The translations under genes and the position numbers were made by a program. Of a stretch of 64,000 bases of DNA, positions 29,848 through 37,755 are shown piece by piece; the first letter of the stretch is position 1, and each line of letters starts with the position of its first letter. Below the pieces are notes generated by a model. The model saw only the letters and a program-made list of their open reading frames with translations. It was not told the origin of the DNA and did not search any database. The DNA comes from Erwinia typographi (lineage in GTDB: Bacteria > Pseudomonadota > Gammaproteobacteria > Enterobacterales > Enterobacteriaceae): positions 62,001 to 126,000 of the forward strand of contig NZ_JRUQ01000049.1 of assembly GCF_000773975.1 (NCBI RefSeq), written 5' to 3'.

Positions 29848-31188
29848 TCAGGAGAGCAGCTCGAAAGCAATCATACCGACAACGGCGCCGGTAGTGCCCA
29901 GAATTGTCTCCATCAGCGTCCAGGTCTTCAGCGTCTGCGCTTCCGTCGCGCCGGTGAAGCGGCCAAACAGCCAGAAACCGGCATCGTTGACGTGGCTGAA
30001 GATAATCGCCCCCCCGGCAATACAGATGGAGAGCGCCGCCATCTGCGCGCCTGAGTAGTGCAGCGGTTCAATCACCGGCATGATCAGGCCAACCGCCGTC
30101 AGGCAGGCTACCGTTGCCGAACCCTGAATAATGCGCACCGCACCAGCCAGAATAAAGCAGGCCAGCGCAACCGGTAACCCCGCGCCGGTCAGCGCATTGC
30201 CTAACGCCGGGCCGACGCCCGAATCCACCAGCACCTGCTTGAATACGCCACCGGCGCCAATCACCAGCAGAATAATCCCGGCGGGCTGGAGCGCGCTGCC
30301 GCAAATCTGCATCACACGCTCTTTATCCATCCCCTGCCGGTACGCCAGGCCATAAATGGCGACCAGGCAGGCCAGCAGAATAGCGATAAACGGATGTCCA
30401 ATAAACTCAAGCCATTGGTACAGTCCTGAGGCTGGGTCGGTAAAGCGCGCGCCGATTGTTTTCAGCCCCACCAACACCAGCGGGAACAGGATCAGCGACA
30501 GGCTGAAGCCAAACGAAGGCAGCTTGCTTTCGTCGAATTCAGGATGGCTGGTTTCCGTCGGCAGGGTAAAGGTCACATGACGGCTGATAAAGTTGCCGAA
30601 CAGCGGGCCGGCTATCAACATGCTGGGGATGGCCGCGCACAGGCCAAGCAGGATCATCCAGCCAAAATCGACGTGCATCTGGGAAGCCAGCAGCATTGGG
30701 GCAGGCCCCGGCAGCAGGAAGGCCGCAGAAGCCGCTACGCCAGCAAACAGCGGGATCACCAGCTTCACCAGATTGTCATGCGTTCGCCGCGCCACGGCAA
30801 AAGCGATGCTAATCAGCAGCACGATAGCCACTTCAAAGAACAGCGGCAGCGCGCAGATTAACCCGGCAACGCCCATCGCGTAGTGCGCGCGGCTCTGGCC
30901 GAAGGTTTTCAACATCCTGATGGCGATCTGATCGACCGCCCCCGTTTCATGCAGAATTTTGCCGAACATCGCGCCCAGCGCGACCACAATCGCCAGGAAG
31001 CCCAGCGTGCCGCCCATGCCTTTCTGCATGGTGTCAGCGATTTTATCGAGGGGCATTCCAGAGAAGATTCCGGCCCCCACGGAGACTAACATCAGGGCCA
31101 CAAAGGCATGCATACGCGCTTTCATAACCAGGAACAGCAGCAGTAAAACCGAACCCGCTGCGGTCAAAACCAGTGTTGCAGTAGCCAT
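29848..31188 (-). CDS. gntU: Low-affinity gluconate transporter GntU
   Basis: A GntP-family gluconate:H+ symporter of the inner membrane with about 12-14 hydrophobic segments. It has 446 residues, equal to E. coli, from the ATG at 31188. A GTG at 31197 would add three residues and is not preferred. Conserved stretches: GALPLFFEVAIVL-like ICALPLFFEVAIVLLIS, LPGPAPMLLASQM, RIIQGSATVACLT. It lies downstream of gntK in gntKU, with its start 9 bases after the gntK stop. The high-affinity GntT gene found near nfuA in E. coli is not present here. Confidence 0.95.
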   Translation of the reverse strand: MATATLVLTAAGSVLLLLFLVMKARMHAFVALMLVSVGAGIFSGMPLDKIADTMQKGMGGTLGFLAIVVALGAMFGKILHETGAVDQIAIRMLKTFGQSRAHYAMGVAGLICALPLFFEVAIVLLISIAFAVARRTHDNLVKLVIPLFAGVAASAAFLLPGPAPMLLASQMHVDFGWMILLGLCAAIPSMLIAGPLFGNFISRHVTFTLPTETSHPEFDESKLPSFGFSLSLILFPLVLVGLKTIGARFTDPASGLYQWLEFIGHPFIAILLACLVAIYGLAYRQGMDKERVMQICGSALQPAGIILLVIGAGGVFKQVLVDSGVGPALGNALTGAGLPVALACFILAGAVRIIQGSATVACLTAVGLIMPVIEPLHYSGAQMAALSICIAGGAIIFSHVNDAGFWLFGRFTGATEAQTLKTWTLMETILGTTGAVVGMIAFELLS

Positions 31189-31197
31189 ACACCCCAC

Positions 31198-31731
31198 TTA
31201 TTTTTTTATCGTCTCTTCGATAGCGGTAATGGTGGCGGCCACAACCTCGTCCAGCGATTGATTAATATCCACAACCAGCACGCCGCGCTCATCAGCGCCC
31301 GGCTCTTCCAGCGTTTCGAACTGGGTTACCAGCATCTGCGGCTTGAAGAAGTGCCCTTTGCGCGCGCGCAGGCGAGATTCGATGGTATCGAAATCTCCCT
31401 TCAGATAAACGAACGACAGGTTCTCATTACCCTTACGCAAAATATCGCGGTAACGCTTTTTCAGCGCCGAACAAACAATCACCGAAACATCATTGGTCCG
31501 CTGCATCGCAAACGCGGCGTCGTTAATCGCTTCCAGCCACGGCTTACGGTCGTCATCGTTAAGCGGATGCCCTTCGGACATTTTTTGGATATTGGCGCGA
31601 GGGTGCAGAAAATCCCCATCGAGAAAAGCCGCTTTTAGCTGGTGTGCAACGGCGTTGGCCACTGCGGATTTGCCGCTTCCTGACACGCCCATCAGTACGA
31701 AGACGTGATTGGACGAAGGGGTCGTTTTCAT
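31198..31731 (-). CDS. gntK: Thermoresistant gluconokinase
   Basis: It phosphorylates gluconate with ATP to 6-phosphogluconate, feeding the Entner-Doudoroff and pentose phosphate routes. It has 177 residues (E. coli 175). The P-loop GVSGSGKS lies at 15-22, followed by FLDGDFLHP and the lid segment RLRARKGHFFKPQML. It is the first gene of gntKU. Its upstream region contains overlapping CRP and GntR sites. Confidence 0.96.
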   Translation of the reverse strand: MKTTPSSNHVFVLMGVSGSGKSAVANAVAHQLKAAFLDGDFLHPRANIQKMSEGHPLNDDDRKPWLEAINDAAFAMQRTNDVSVIVCSALKKRYRDILRKGNENLSFVYLKGDFDTIESRLRARKGHFFKPQMLVTQFETLEEPGADERGVLVVDINQSLDEVVAATITAIEETIKK

Positions 31732-31767
31732 TGTTTATGCTCCGGCAGAGAAGTCGGTGGAGTTGGC

Positions 31768-31789
31768 ATTTGTGGGCCATCTCACAATT
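31768..31789 (-). promoter_or_regulatory. CRP-cAMP site upstream of gntK
   Basis: TGTGG-N6-TCACA (31771-31786) is a near-perfect CRP core in a 22-bp window, centred about 47 bases before the gntK start codon. It overlaps the GntR operator at its upstream edge by four bases, so the two regulators may interfere. Confidence 0.75.
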
Positions 31790-31804
31790 GTTATCGGTAA
31801 CATT
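31786..31804 (-). promoter_or_regulatory. GntR operator upstream of gntKU
   Basis: TGTTATCGGTAACA (31789-31802) is a near-perfect palindrome, equal to the ATGTTACC-type GntR operators known for E. coli gntT and gntKU. GntR bound here would repress gntKU until gluconate appears. Confidence 0.8.
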
Positions 31805-31935
31805 GTCTGGATGGTCGCCAGGTAAGGCAACAGCTGGGCAGGAAAAAGCTGGTAAATGTGAAGTAGCTCAAAAAAATGACCGTTTCAGAGTGGGAGAGGC
31901 ACAAAGAGACACATTTTCACCCAAATCCTCCGGAC

Positions 31936-32931
31936 TCAGATGCTGCCGCCTTCTGAAATGGTAAACCCAACGTCCACCAGCCTGACGTCGCGCTTCTCCC
32001 CCCGGATACTGTCCAGCAGCAGCGAGGCTGATTCGCGGCCCATGATTTCGCGCGGCGTCACCACCGTTGCCAGTTCAGGCGTGACCACCTGAGTAATATC
32101 ATGGCCGTGAAAACCAGCGATCGCCATTTGCTGCGGGACTTTTAAGCCCTGACGCTGACATTCAAACATCGCGCCGACGGCCAGGTCATCATTGGTACAG
32201 AACAGGCTGTCGGTATCGGGATAACGCCGCTGCGCTTCCCGTAAAAGCGAGCCGCCCATCGAAAAGGAGGAAGCCTCTTCCATCATAATGCTGTGCGGTG
32301 CCAGACCGGACTCCCGCATCGCCAGTTCGTATCCCCGCTGTTTAAGCAGAGTACGTTCATCAAGTCGGGCGCCGAGATAGACCGTATGGCGATAGCCCTT
32401 TTTCAGAATCGCCAGGGTCATCTGCCGCGCGGCCTCAACGTTATCAAAGCCCACGGCCATATCCAGGCAGGGCGAGACGGAATCCATCATTTCCAGCACC
32501 GGTATCCCGGCCGTTTCAATCATGCGCAGGCTGGCAGGCGTGTGGGTCCGTTCAGTGAGGATCAGGCCATCAATGTTCCAGGAGAGCAGCGAGCGGATTT
32601 GCAGCTCTTCCTTTTCCGGGCTGTAGCCAAAGTGGCCAAGCATGGTCTGGTATCCCGCCGCGTCCGTGACCGTTTCAATGCCGCGCAGAACGTCCGCAAA
32701 GACCTGGTTAGTCAGCGACGGCAGCAGCACGCCAATCGCCCTGCTGGTGGCATTGGATAAAATATCGGGGGCTTTATTGGGGATATAGCCAAGCTCATCC
32801 AGCGCCTCGGCGATCCGGCTCTGTAACGCAGCGGAGACCCGATCGGGATCGCGCAGATAGCGGCTGACGGTCATTTTCGTGATGCCCACACGATCGGCAA
32901 CGTCCTGTAGTACCGGCCTTTTTTTCTTCAT
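31936..32931 (-). CDS. gntR: Gluconate utilisation repressor
   Basis: A LacI-family repressor of gluconate genes, released by gluconate. It has 331 residues, the same as E. coli. The helix-turn-helix is VLQDVADRVGITKMTVSRYL (7-26), the hinge reads PNKAPDILSNATSRAIGVLLP, and the effector domain contains FCTNDDLAVGA. It lies upstream of gntKU in the same direction with a 204-base gap holding its own operator. Confidence 0.95.
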   Translation of the reverse strand: MKKKRPVLQDVADRVGITKMTVSRYLRDPDRVSAALQSRIAEALDELGYIPNKAPDILSNATSRAIGVLLPSLTNQVFADVLRGIETVTDAAGYQTMLGHFGYSPEKEELQIRSLLSWNIDGLILTERTHTPASLRMIETAGIPVLEMMDSVSPCLDMAVGFDNVEAARQMTLAILKKGYRHTVYLGARLDERTLLKQRGYELAMRESGLAPHSIMMEEASSFSMGGSLLREAQRRYPDTDSLFCTNDDLAVGAMFECQRQGLKVPQQMAIAGFHGHDITQVVTPELATVVTPREIMGRESASLLLDSIRGEKRDVRLVDVGFTISEGGSI

Positions 32932-32992
32932 TTTTATAAAGGAGTTGGGGAGAGGTAAGCAGAGTGTAACAAAAATGACGGCAAACGGTGAG

Positions 32993-33014
32993 GGGGTGCG
33001 GTAACCCGCACCCC
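32993..33014. repeat. Hairpin downstream of yhhW
   Basis: GGGGTGCGG (32993-33001) and CCGCACCCC (33006-33014) form a perfect 9-bp stem with a 4-base loop, 13 bases after the yhhW stop. No T-tract follows on the minus strand, so it may be a terminator aided by Rho or a stabilising 3' end. Confidence 0.55.
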
Positions 33015-33027
33015 AGGCGTGACGAAC

Positions 33028-33723
33028 TTAAACAGCAGGCAGATCGAACAGCAGGATTTCCGCATCGCTAGCGGCTTCAATAGCCAGCGCGGCTTCGTCC
33101 CAGATGGCGAACGCATCGCTGGTTGCAGCACTTTCGCCGTTAACGGTGACCTCGCCTTTCACCACCTGAATCCAGACGCGGCGACCGGCTTCCACGTCTA
33201 CCGCGCCCTGCTCGCCCTGCTTCAGCGCCCAGCGGGACAACGTCATATCCTGGAACACCTTCAGCGATCCGTCACGAGCATCGGGTGACAGCACCAGCTG
33301 GCGGCCCTGCACGTCGTCAAAGCGGCGTTGAGCATAGCGAGGCTCGATGCCGTTCTTTTCCGGGATAATCCAGATCTGGTAGAGGTGCAGCGGCACCTCT
33401 TTGCTGGCGTTGTACTCAGAGTGACGCACGCCGGTTCCGGCGCTCATAATCTGGAACTCGCCAGCAGGGATCTGCTCTTTGTTGCCCATGCTGTCCTGGT
33501 GTTCAACCGTACCGGAGAGCACATAGGTCAGAATTTCCATATCTTTATGGGGATGGGTGCCAAACCCCTGCCCCCCGTCGATCACATCTTCATTGATCAC
33601 GCGCAGCGCCGAGAAGCCCATAAAGTTGGCGTCGTAGTAGTTAGCAAAAGAAAAGGTGTGATAGCTGTCCAGCCAGCCGTGGTTGGCGTGACCGCGATCC
33701 TGTGCTTTGCGTAGGTAAATCAT
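33028..33723 (-). CDS. yhhW: Pirin-family quercetin dioxygenase-like protein
   Basis: A bicupin metal-binding protein. E. coli YhhW has quercetin 2,3-dioxygenase activity in vitro, while its physiological substrate is unknown. It has 231 residues, as in E. coli, from the ATG at 33723, which has AGGAGG 7 bases upstream. The N-terminal cupin keeps the metal ligands of GFGTHPHKDMEILTYV and GVRHSEYN. In E. coli, yhhX follows on the same strand; here that gene is missing and the ryhB RNA gene is the immediate neighbour. Confidence 0.94.
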   Translation of the reverse strand: MIYLRKAQDRGHANHGWLDSYHTFSFANYYDANFMGFSALRVINEDVIDGGQGFGTHPHKDMEILTYVLSGTVEHQDSMGNKEQIPAGEFQIMSAGTGVRHSEYNASKEVPLHLYQIWIIPEKNGIEPRYAQRRFDDVQGRQLVLSPDARDGSLKVFQDMTLSRWALKQGEQGAVDVEAGRRVWIQVVKGEVTVNGESAATSDAFAIWDEAALAIEAASDAEILLFDLPAV

Positions 33724-33861
33724 ATTCAATCCTCCTCAATGTTTTCACACAGTCTGGACCTGATATGAGGGGGATGATAGCGGAGAAAACTGTCTCCTCT
33801 GTTCAAATTATTCGACCAACAGGGCAGTAACGGGAGAGCAGGTTTGAGCGGATAACAGGCA

Positions 33862-33959
33862 AAAAAAAGCCAGCACCCGAGCTGGCTAAATAATACTTGG
33901 AAGCAATGTGAGCAATGTCGTGCTTTCCCGCTGGTCCGTGAAGTCCATCGCGAGAACGC
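33862..33959 (-). ncRNA. ryhB: RyhB iron-regulated small RNA
   Basis: RyhB is an Hfq-dependent RNA made under iron limitation. It down-regulates mRNAs of iron-using proteins and helps siderophore production. The minus strand carries the diagnostic core AAAGCACGACATTGCTCACA and then TTGCTTCCA, identical to the E. coli pairing region. A terminator hairpin AGCCAGC...GCTGGCT with a run of eight T follows. The 5' part differs from E. coli. The length is about 98 bases (E. coli 90). The 5' end (33959) is inferred from the -10 element. The location next to yhhY is conserved. Confidence 0.93.
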
Positions 33960-33965
33960 ACGACA

Positions 33966-33995
33966 ATAATAATCATTATCATTCGCACTTGTAAA
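33966..33995 (-). promoter_or_regulatory. ryhB promoter with Fur box
   Basis: On the minus strand: -35 TTTACA (33995-33990), an 18-base spacer, and -10 TATTAT (33971-33966). A Fur site TGATAATGATTATTA (33981-33967) fits the 7-1-7 consensus with a single clear mismatch and covers the spacer and -10. Iron-loaded Fur should therefore shut ryhB off. Confidence 0.9.
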
Positions 33996-34069
33996 GCATT
34001 TTTTTGCTTGATCTTTCCGCTAAAGCCCATGATCTTAAAGAGGATTACGGCAACATCAGGAGTTGGAAA

Positions 34070-34567
34070 ATGAGTGAAATCGTTATTCGCCATGCGGAAC
34101 CGGACGATGCAGAGGCGCTGTTTCGCATCTTGAGCCAGCCGGAAACCTACAGCGATACGCTGCAAATCCCGCATCCGTCGCTGAAAATGTGGCAGGAGCG
34201 GCTGGCGGCAACCCGGGAAGGGATGCAGCGGCTGGTGGCCTGTATCGGCACCAGCGTGGTCGGTGAAATAACGCTGGAGGTGAATGCCCGCGCCCGCCGC
34301 CGTCATACCGCCTCGTTTGGTCTCTGCGTGGATTACCAGCACCGGGGCAAAGGCGTCGCCTCAGCGCTGATGCGTGAGATGGTCAGCCTGTGCGACAACT
34401 GGCTGAACGTGAGCAGGATCGAGCTGACGGTGTTTGCCGATAATGCCACGGCAATTGCGCTTTACGAGAAATTTGGTTTTGTGACGGAAGGCGTGGCCCG
34501 ACGCTTCGCGGTGCGCAACGGTCAGCAAATCGATGCGCTGTACATGGCGCGCGTCAGGGATGAGTAG
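34070..34567 (+). CDS. yhhY: GNAT acetyltransferase YhhY
   Basis: A GNAT N-acetyltransferase of 165 residues (E. coli YhhY 162), reported to acetylate amino acids or their analogues. The acetyl-CoA motif is YQHRGKGVASALM, followed by RIELTVFADNATAIALYEKFGF. The start at 34070 is chosen because AGGAG lies 8 bases upstream and MSEIVIRHAE matches the family. An in-frame start at 34004 would overlap no known domain. It converges on the LacI-type gene with 10 bases between stops. Confidence 0.93.
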   Translation: MSEIVIRHAEPDDAEALFRILSQPETYSDTLQIPHPSLKMWQERLAATREGMQRLVACIGTSVVGEITLEVNARARRRHTASFGLCVDYQHRGKGVASALMREMVSLCDNWLNVSRIELTVFADNATAIALYEKFGFVTEGVARRFAVRNGQQIDALYMARVRDE

Positions 34568-34577
34568 CGCCTGGCAG

Positions 34578-35591
34578 TCAGACATTAAACGGCGTGGCGA
34601 CGATCACGCGTGAAAACGCCGTTTGGTCAGCGTCTTCCGGCAGAAAACCGTGGAAGCGCAGAATTGCACCGAACGCACAGCGCGCATCCTCCCGCAGATC
34701 GTGGTCAATCACCGCATCCAGCGCTTCCGCCGCCAGCAGACGGCGGTTCTCTTCATCAAGATCGTGGCCGATAAAGACCTTAACTTCGCGGTTCATCGCC
34801 GCAAATGCCTGTAAAATCGCGCTATTACCGCCTCCCACGCTGTACACCGACTGAATGCCCGGATCCCGCTCCAGCGCCAGGCACATACGCTCAAACGTCA
34901 GTCGGTCGATCCCGTAGCCTTCGCTGACCGCCAGCGCTGTCAGCCAGGGCGCGCGCTGTTTCAGCGCCTGCATAAAGCCGCTCATCCGCTGGTCTTCGCC
35001 ACGAAACCCGACGCTGCTCATCACTACGGCCACCGTCTGCGGCTCCGGCGGCAGCCAACGCGCTATCAGCCAGGCAGCCGTTCGCCCGGCCCCTTCATTG
35101 TCCATGCCGACATAGCGGACCCGCTCGCTTTGCGGCAGATCGGTAACCAGCGTCACCACGGGCACCCTGAGCTGAGCCAGTTCTGCAATGCCGCAGTCCA
35201 GCAGAGGATGATCGCTCGCCTTCAGCAGCACGCCATAGCTGTCGTTACCGCAGCGGCGCAGCTCCCGCAACAGTTCCTCCGGGCTAACCTCCTCAAAAAT
35301 ATGGCAACGCAACGTCAGGCGAAAAGGCGCAAAGCTGCCGAGCTGGCTTAACAGCGCGGCGACGGTCAGCGAGCTGAACCGCTCCGGCGCATGTATCACC
35401 AGATCGATCGGTAGCGTCCGGCCGCTTGCGAGGCTGGCGCGCTGCTGTAGTTCCAGATCGCGAATGGCCTGCTCAATCCGCTGCTTCGTTCGGGCGTGCA
35501 CGCTACCGCGCTGGTGCAGCGCCCTGTCGACCGTGGCCTTGCTGACGCCGGACTGGGCCGCAATTTGCTTGAGTGAAAACGGACTGGCCAT
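34578..35591 (-). CDS. LacI-family transcriptional regulator of the adjacent SDR/dioxygenase genes
   Basis: A 337-residue regulator. Residues 6-25 (SLKQIAAQSGVSKATVDRAL) form a LacI helix-turn-helix with the VDRAL variant typical of members whose effector domain resembles sugar ABC-binding proteins. The rest is a periplasmic-binding-protein-like domain (YVGMDNEGAGRTAAWLIAR, YSVGGGNSAILQAF, FIGHDLDEENRRLL). It is divergent from the SDR-dioxygenase pair with 112 bases between, the usual layout for a local regulator of a catabolic cassette. The effector is unknown; the fold suggests a sugar, polyol or related small molecule. It is not present at this place in E. coli. Confidence 0.88.
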   Translation of the reverse strand: MASPFSLKQIAAQSGVSKATVDRALHQRGSVHARTKQRIEQAIRDLELQQRASLASGRTLPIDLVIHAPERFSSLTVAALLSQLGSFAPFRLTLRCHIFEEVSPEELLRELRRCGNDSYGVLLKASDHPLLDCGIAELAQLRVPVVTLVTDLPQSERVRYVGMDNEGAGRTAAWLIARWLPPEPQTVAVVMSSVGFRGEDQRMSGFMQALKQRAPWLTALAVSEGYGIDRLTFERMCLALERDPGIQSVYSVGGGNSAILQAFAAMNREVKVFIGHDLDEENRRLLAAEALDAVIDHDLREDARCAFGAILRFHGFLPEDADQTAFSRVIVATPFNV

Positions 35592-35703
35592 AGATTGAGG
35601 TCTTTTTGAGGTTATGACGCCGTATTGTTAATTAAATGTAATTGCTAAGGTCTTCGTGAGCAAGCGAGACCCTACTTACTGACACAACAAGAAAGGACCG
35701 AAA

Positions 35704-36534
35704 ATGAGCCTGACTGAAAGCAATCAATTTAACGGTAAAGTCTTCGTGGTGACCGGCGGAACCCAGGGCCTGGGGGCTGCCGTCTCTCTGCTGCTGGCAA
35801 AACGCGGCGCGCGAGGCATCGTCATCTGCGGGCGCAATCGCGACGCAGGGCACAAGCAGGTGGAACGGCTGAACCGCTCGGGCTGCGAAGCGATCTTTGT
35901 TGAAGCCGATATCCGTTCCCCTGCCGCCTGTGAAAAGGTCGTTGCCGCTGCTGAAGCCAGCTTCGGCGAGCTGCATGGCCTGGTGAACTGCGCCGGGATG
36001 TCCGATCGCGGCACCATTCTGAGCACCTCACCCACGCTGTTCGACGACATTATGGCGGTCAACGTGCGCGCCCCCTTCTTCCTGATGCAGGCGGCAATCA
36101 GGCTGATGATCGCCAAAGGCACTGAGGGCAGCATTGTCAATATCATCACCATGACCTCCCACGGCGGCCAGAGCTTCCTGACGGCCTATGCCGCCTCGAA
36201 GGGCGCGCTGGTGACCCTGACCAAAAACGTGGCGTTCAGCACTATGCGCAACCGCATCCGCGTCAACGGCCTGAACATTGGCTGGATGGATACGCCCCAT
36301 GAACACGATATTCAGCGACAGTATCACCAGGCCGAAGAGAACTGGCTGGAACAGGCCGAGCGGGCGCAGCCTTTTGGCCGGCTGCTGAAACCTGAGGAAG
36401 TGGCGCGCGGCGTGGCTTTCCTGCTGTCGGCAGAGTCCGGCATGATGACCGGTGCGATTATCGACTTCGACCAAAGCGTGGTGGGCTGCGGTGATAACGG
36501 CGGCTTCCAACCTCTGCAACCTTTAACGCTGTGA
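35704..36534 (+). CDS. SDR-family oxidoreductase of an accessory cassette
   Basis: A classical short-chain dehydrogenase/reductase of 276 residues. The cofactor motif TGGTQGLG is at 17-24, NCAG at 95-98, and the catalytic Ser152, Tyr162 and Lys166 (YAASK) are all in place. CGRN after beta-2 suggests NADP(H) preference, which is tentative. The C-terminal GWMDTPHEHDIQRQ has no obvious counterpart in well-known subfamilies. It overlaps or nearly abuts the next gene, so the two are probably one operon. The substrate is unknown. A likely role is oxidation of an alcohol, sugar or polyol, in partnership with the dioxygenase. Confidence 0.88.
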   Translation: MSLTESNQFNGKVFVVTGGTQGLGAAVSLLLAKRGARGIVICGRNRDAGHKQVERLNRSGCEAIFVEADIRSPAACEKVVAAAEASFGELHGLVNCAGMSDRGTILSTSPTLFDDIMAVNVRAPFFLMQAAIRLMIAKGTEGSIVNIITMTSHGGQSFLTAYAASKGALVTLTKNVAFSTMRNRIRVNGLNIGWMDTPHEHDIQRQYHQAEENWLEQAERAQPFGRLLKPEEVARGVAFLLSAESGMMTGAIIDFDQSVVGCGDNGGFQPLQPLTL

Positions 36535-36542
36535 GGCCCGAC

Positions 36543-37685
36543 ATGACCCAAATCTACTTCAATGAAGAACGGCTATCGCTGGATGACTTCGCCTCCCTCT
36601 GTGCGCAAACCCTGCACAGACAGGATTTTCCGTTAGCCAGAGCGGCAGAAAAGAACGTGCTGATTTATCATCGCGACGATTTGCTGACCGCCGCTAAAAC
36701 CGATCGTCAGAACACGCTGGCCGAACTCCACCGCGCGCTGTCCAGCGGTCCGGGCGTGTTTGCGGTGCAGGGATTATATGATGATCTTGCGGCCATCGAC
36801 CGGAGCAGCAACCTGTTCGAAGCGATCCTTGCCAGCGAAGCGGCAAACGGCGGCGGCGGCGATCATTTCGCCAAAGCCGGGAGCAATGGCCGCATCTGGA
36901 ACGCGCTGCAAAAAGTCGCCGAGCGTGACGCCGAAGCCTTCGTGGAGTACTACAGCAACCCGCTGCTGGCGCTGATTTGCGAAGCCTGGGTTGGGCCAGG
37001 CTATGAGATCACCGCACAGGTAAACCAGGTCCGTCCGGGAGGTAAAGCCCAGCAGCCTCATCGCGATTACCACCTGGGCTTCCAGCTCAATGAGGTGGTA
37101 GCCCGTTTCCCTCTGCCGCTGCAAATCCTTTCACAATATTTGACGCTTCAGGGGGCGGTGGCCCATAGCGATATGCCGATCGCATCAGGCCCGACGCAAC
37201 TGCTGCCGTGGTCGCAGCAGTACGCAGAGGGCTATCTGGCCTGGCGCGATCCGCGCTTTATCGCTTTCTTCCAGCAGCACGCCGTCCAACTGCCGTTGAA
37301 AAAAGGCGACGGGTTATTCTTTAATCCGGCGCTGTTCCATGCCGCTGGCAACAACGTGACCGGGGATCATATTCGCACCGCCAACCTGCTACAGGTCTCC
37401 TCATCCTTTGGCAAAACGATGGAAAAAGTGAACCATGTCAAGGTGCTGGAAGCCATCTACCCCGCGCTGCTGGGTAAAAAGCTAAGCGCTGCGCAGCTGC
37501 AGGCGGTTGTCGCGGCCAGCGGAGAAGGCTATTCGTTCCCAACCAACCTGGATACCGATCCTCCGCTTGGCGGGCTGGTGCCTAAAACCCAGCAGCAGCT
37601 GGTGCTGGAGGCGTTGCAACAGGATTGTCCGGCGGAAGAATTTAACGCGCGGCTTGCAGAACATGAGCGCAAGAGGGAAGCGTAG
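36543..37685 (+). CDS. PhyH-like Fe(II)/2-oxoglutarate dioxygenase family protein
   Basis: A 380-residue protein resembling the phytanoyl-CoA dioxygenase (PhyH) family. The iron triad is visible as His173 and Asp175 in QQPHRDYHLGF and His266 in NPALFHAAGNN. Arg278 in HIRTANLLQ could bind 2-oxoglutarate. The start at 36543 (ATG, with TGAGG 6 bases upstream) follows the SDR stop by 8 bases. A GTG at 36531 would overlap the SDR gene by four bases. It likely hydroxylates a small substrate that the SDR enzyme then oxidises, or the reverse. This pairing is inferred from operon structure only. Confidence 0.82.
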   Translation: MTQIYFNEERLSLDDFASLCAQTLHRQDFPLARAAEKNVLIYHRDDLLTAAKTDRQNTLAELHRALSSGPGVFAVQGLYDDLAAIDRSSNLFEAILASEAANGGGGDHFAKAGSNGRIWNALQKVAERDAEAFVEYYSNPLLALICEAWVGPGYEITAQVNQVRPGGKAQQPHRDYHLGFQLNEVVARFPLPLQILSQYLTLQGAVAHSDMPIASGPTQLLPWSQQYAEGYLAWRDPRFIAFFQQHAVQLPLKKGDGLFFNPALFHAAGNNVTGDHIRTANLLQVSSSFGKTMEKVNHVKVLEAIYPALLGKKLSAAQLQAVVAASGEGYSFPTNLDTDPPLGGLVPKTQQQLVLEALQQDCPAEEFNARLAEHERKREA

Positions 37686-37713
37686 CATAGCGCGGCGCTC
37701 TGTGGCTGGAGAC

Positions 37714-37744
37714 GGCTCCCGGAGGGTATTTCCCTCCGGGAGCC
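37714..37744. terminator. Strong hairpin between the dioxygenase gene and ggt
   Basis: A perfect 13-bp stem, GGCTCCCGGAGGG (37714-37726) with CCCTCCGGGAGCC (37732-37744), has a 5-base loop. It lies between two convergent genes, so it probably ends both transcripts even though no T-tract follows. Confidence 0.65.
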
Positions 37745-37755
37745 GGGCAACGAGG

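Noticed and set aside
33803-34342. Minus-strand open frame of 179 codons across ryhB and yhhY
   Set aside because: It crosses a conserved RNA gene and its promoter and is antisense to yhhY. The protein has no recognisable domain.
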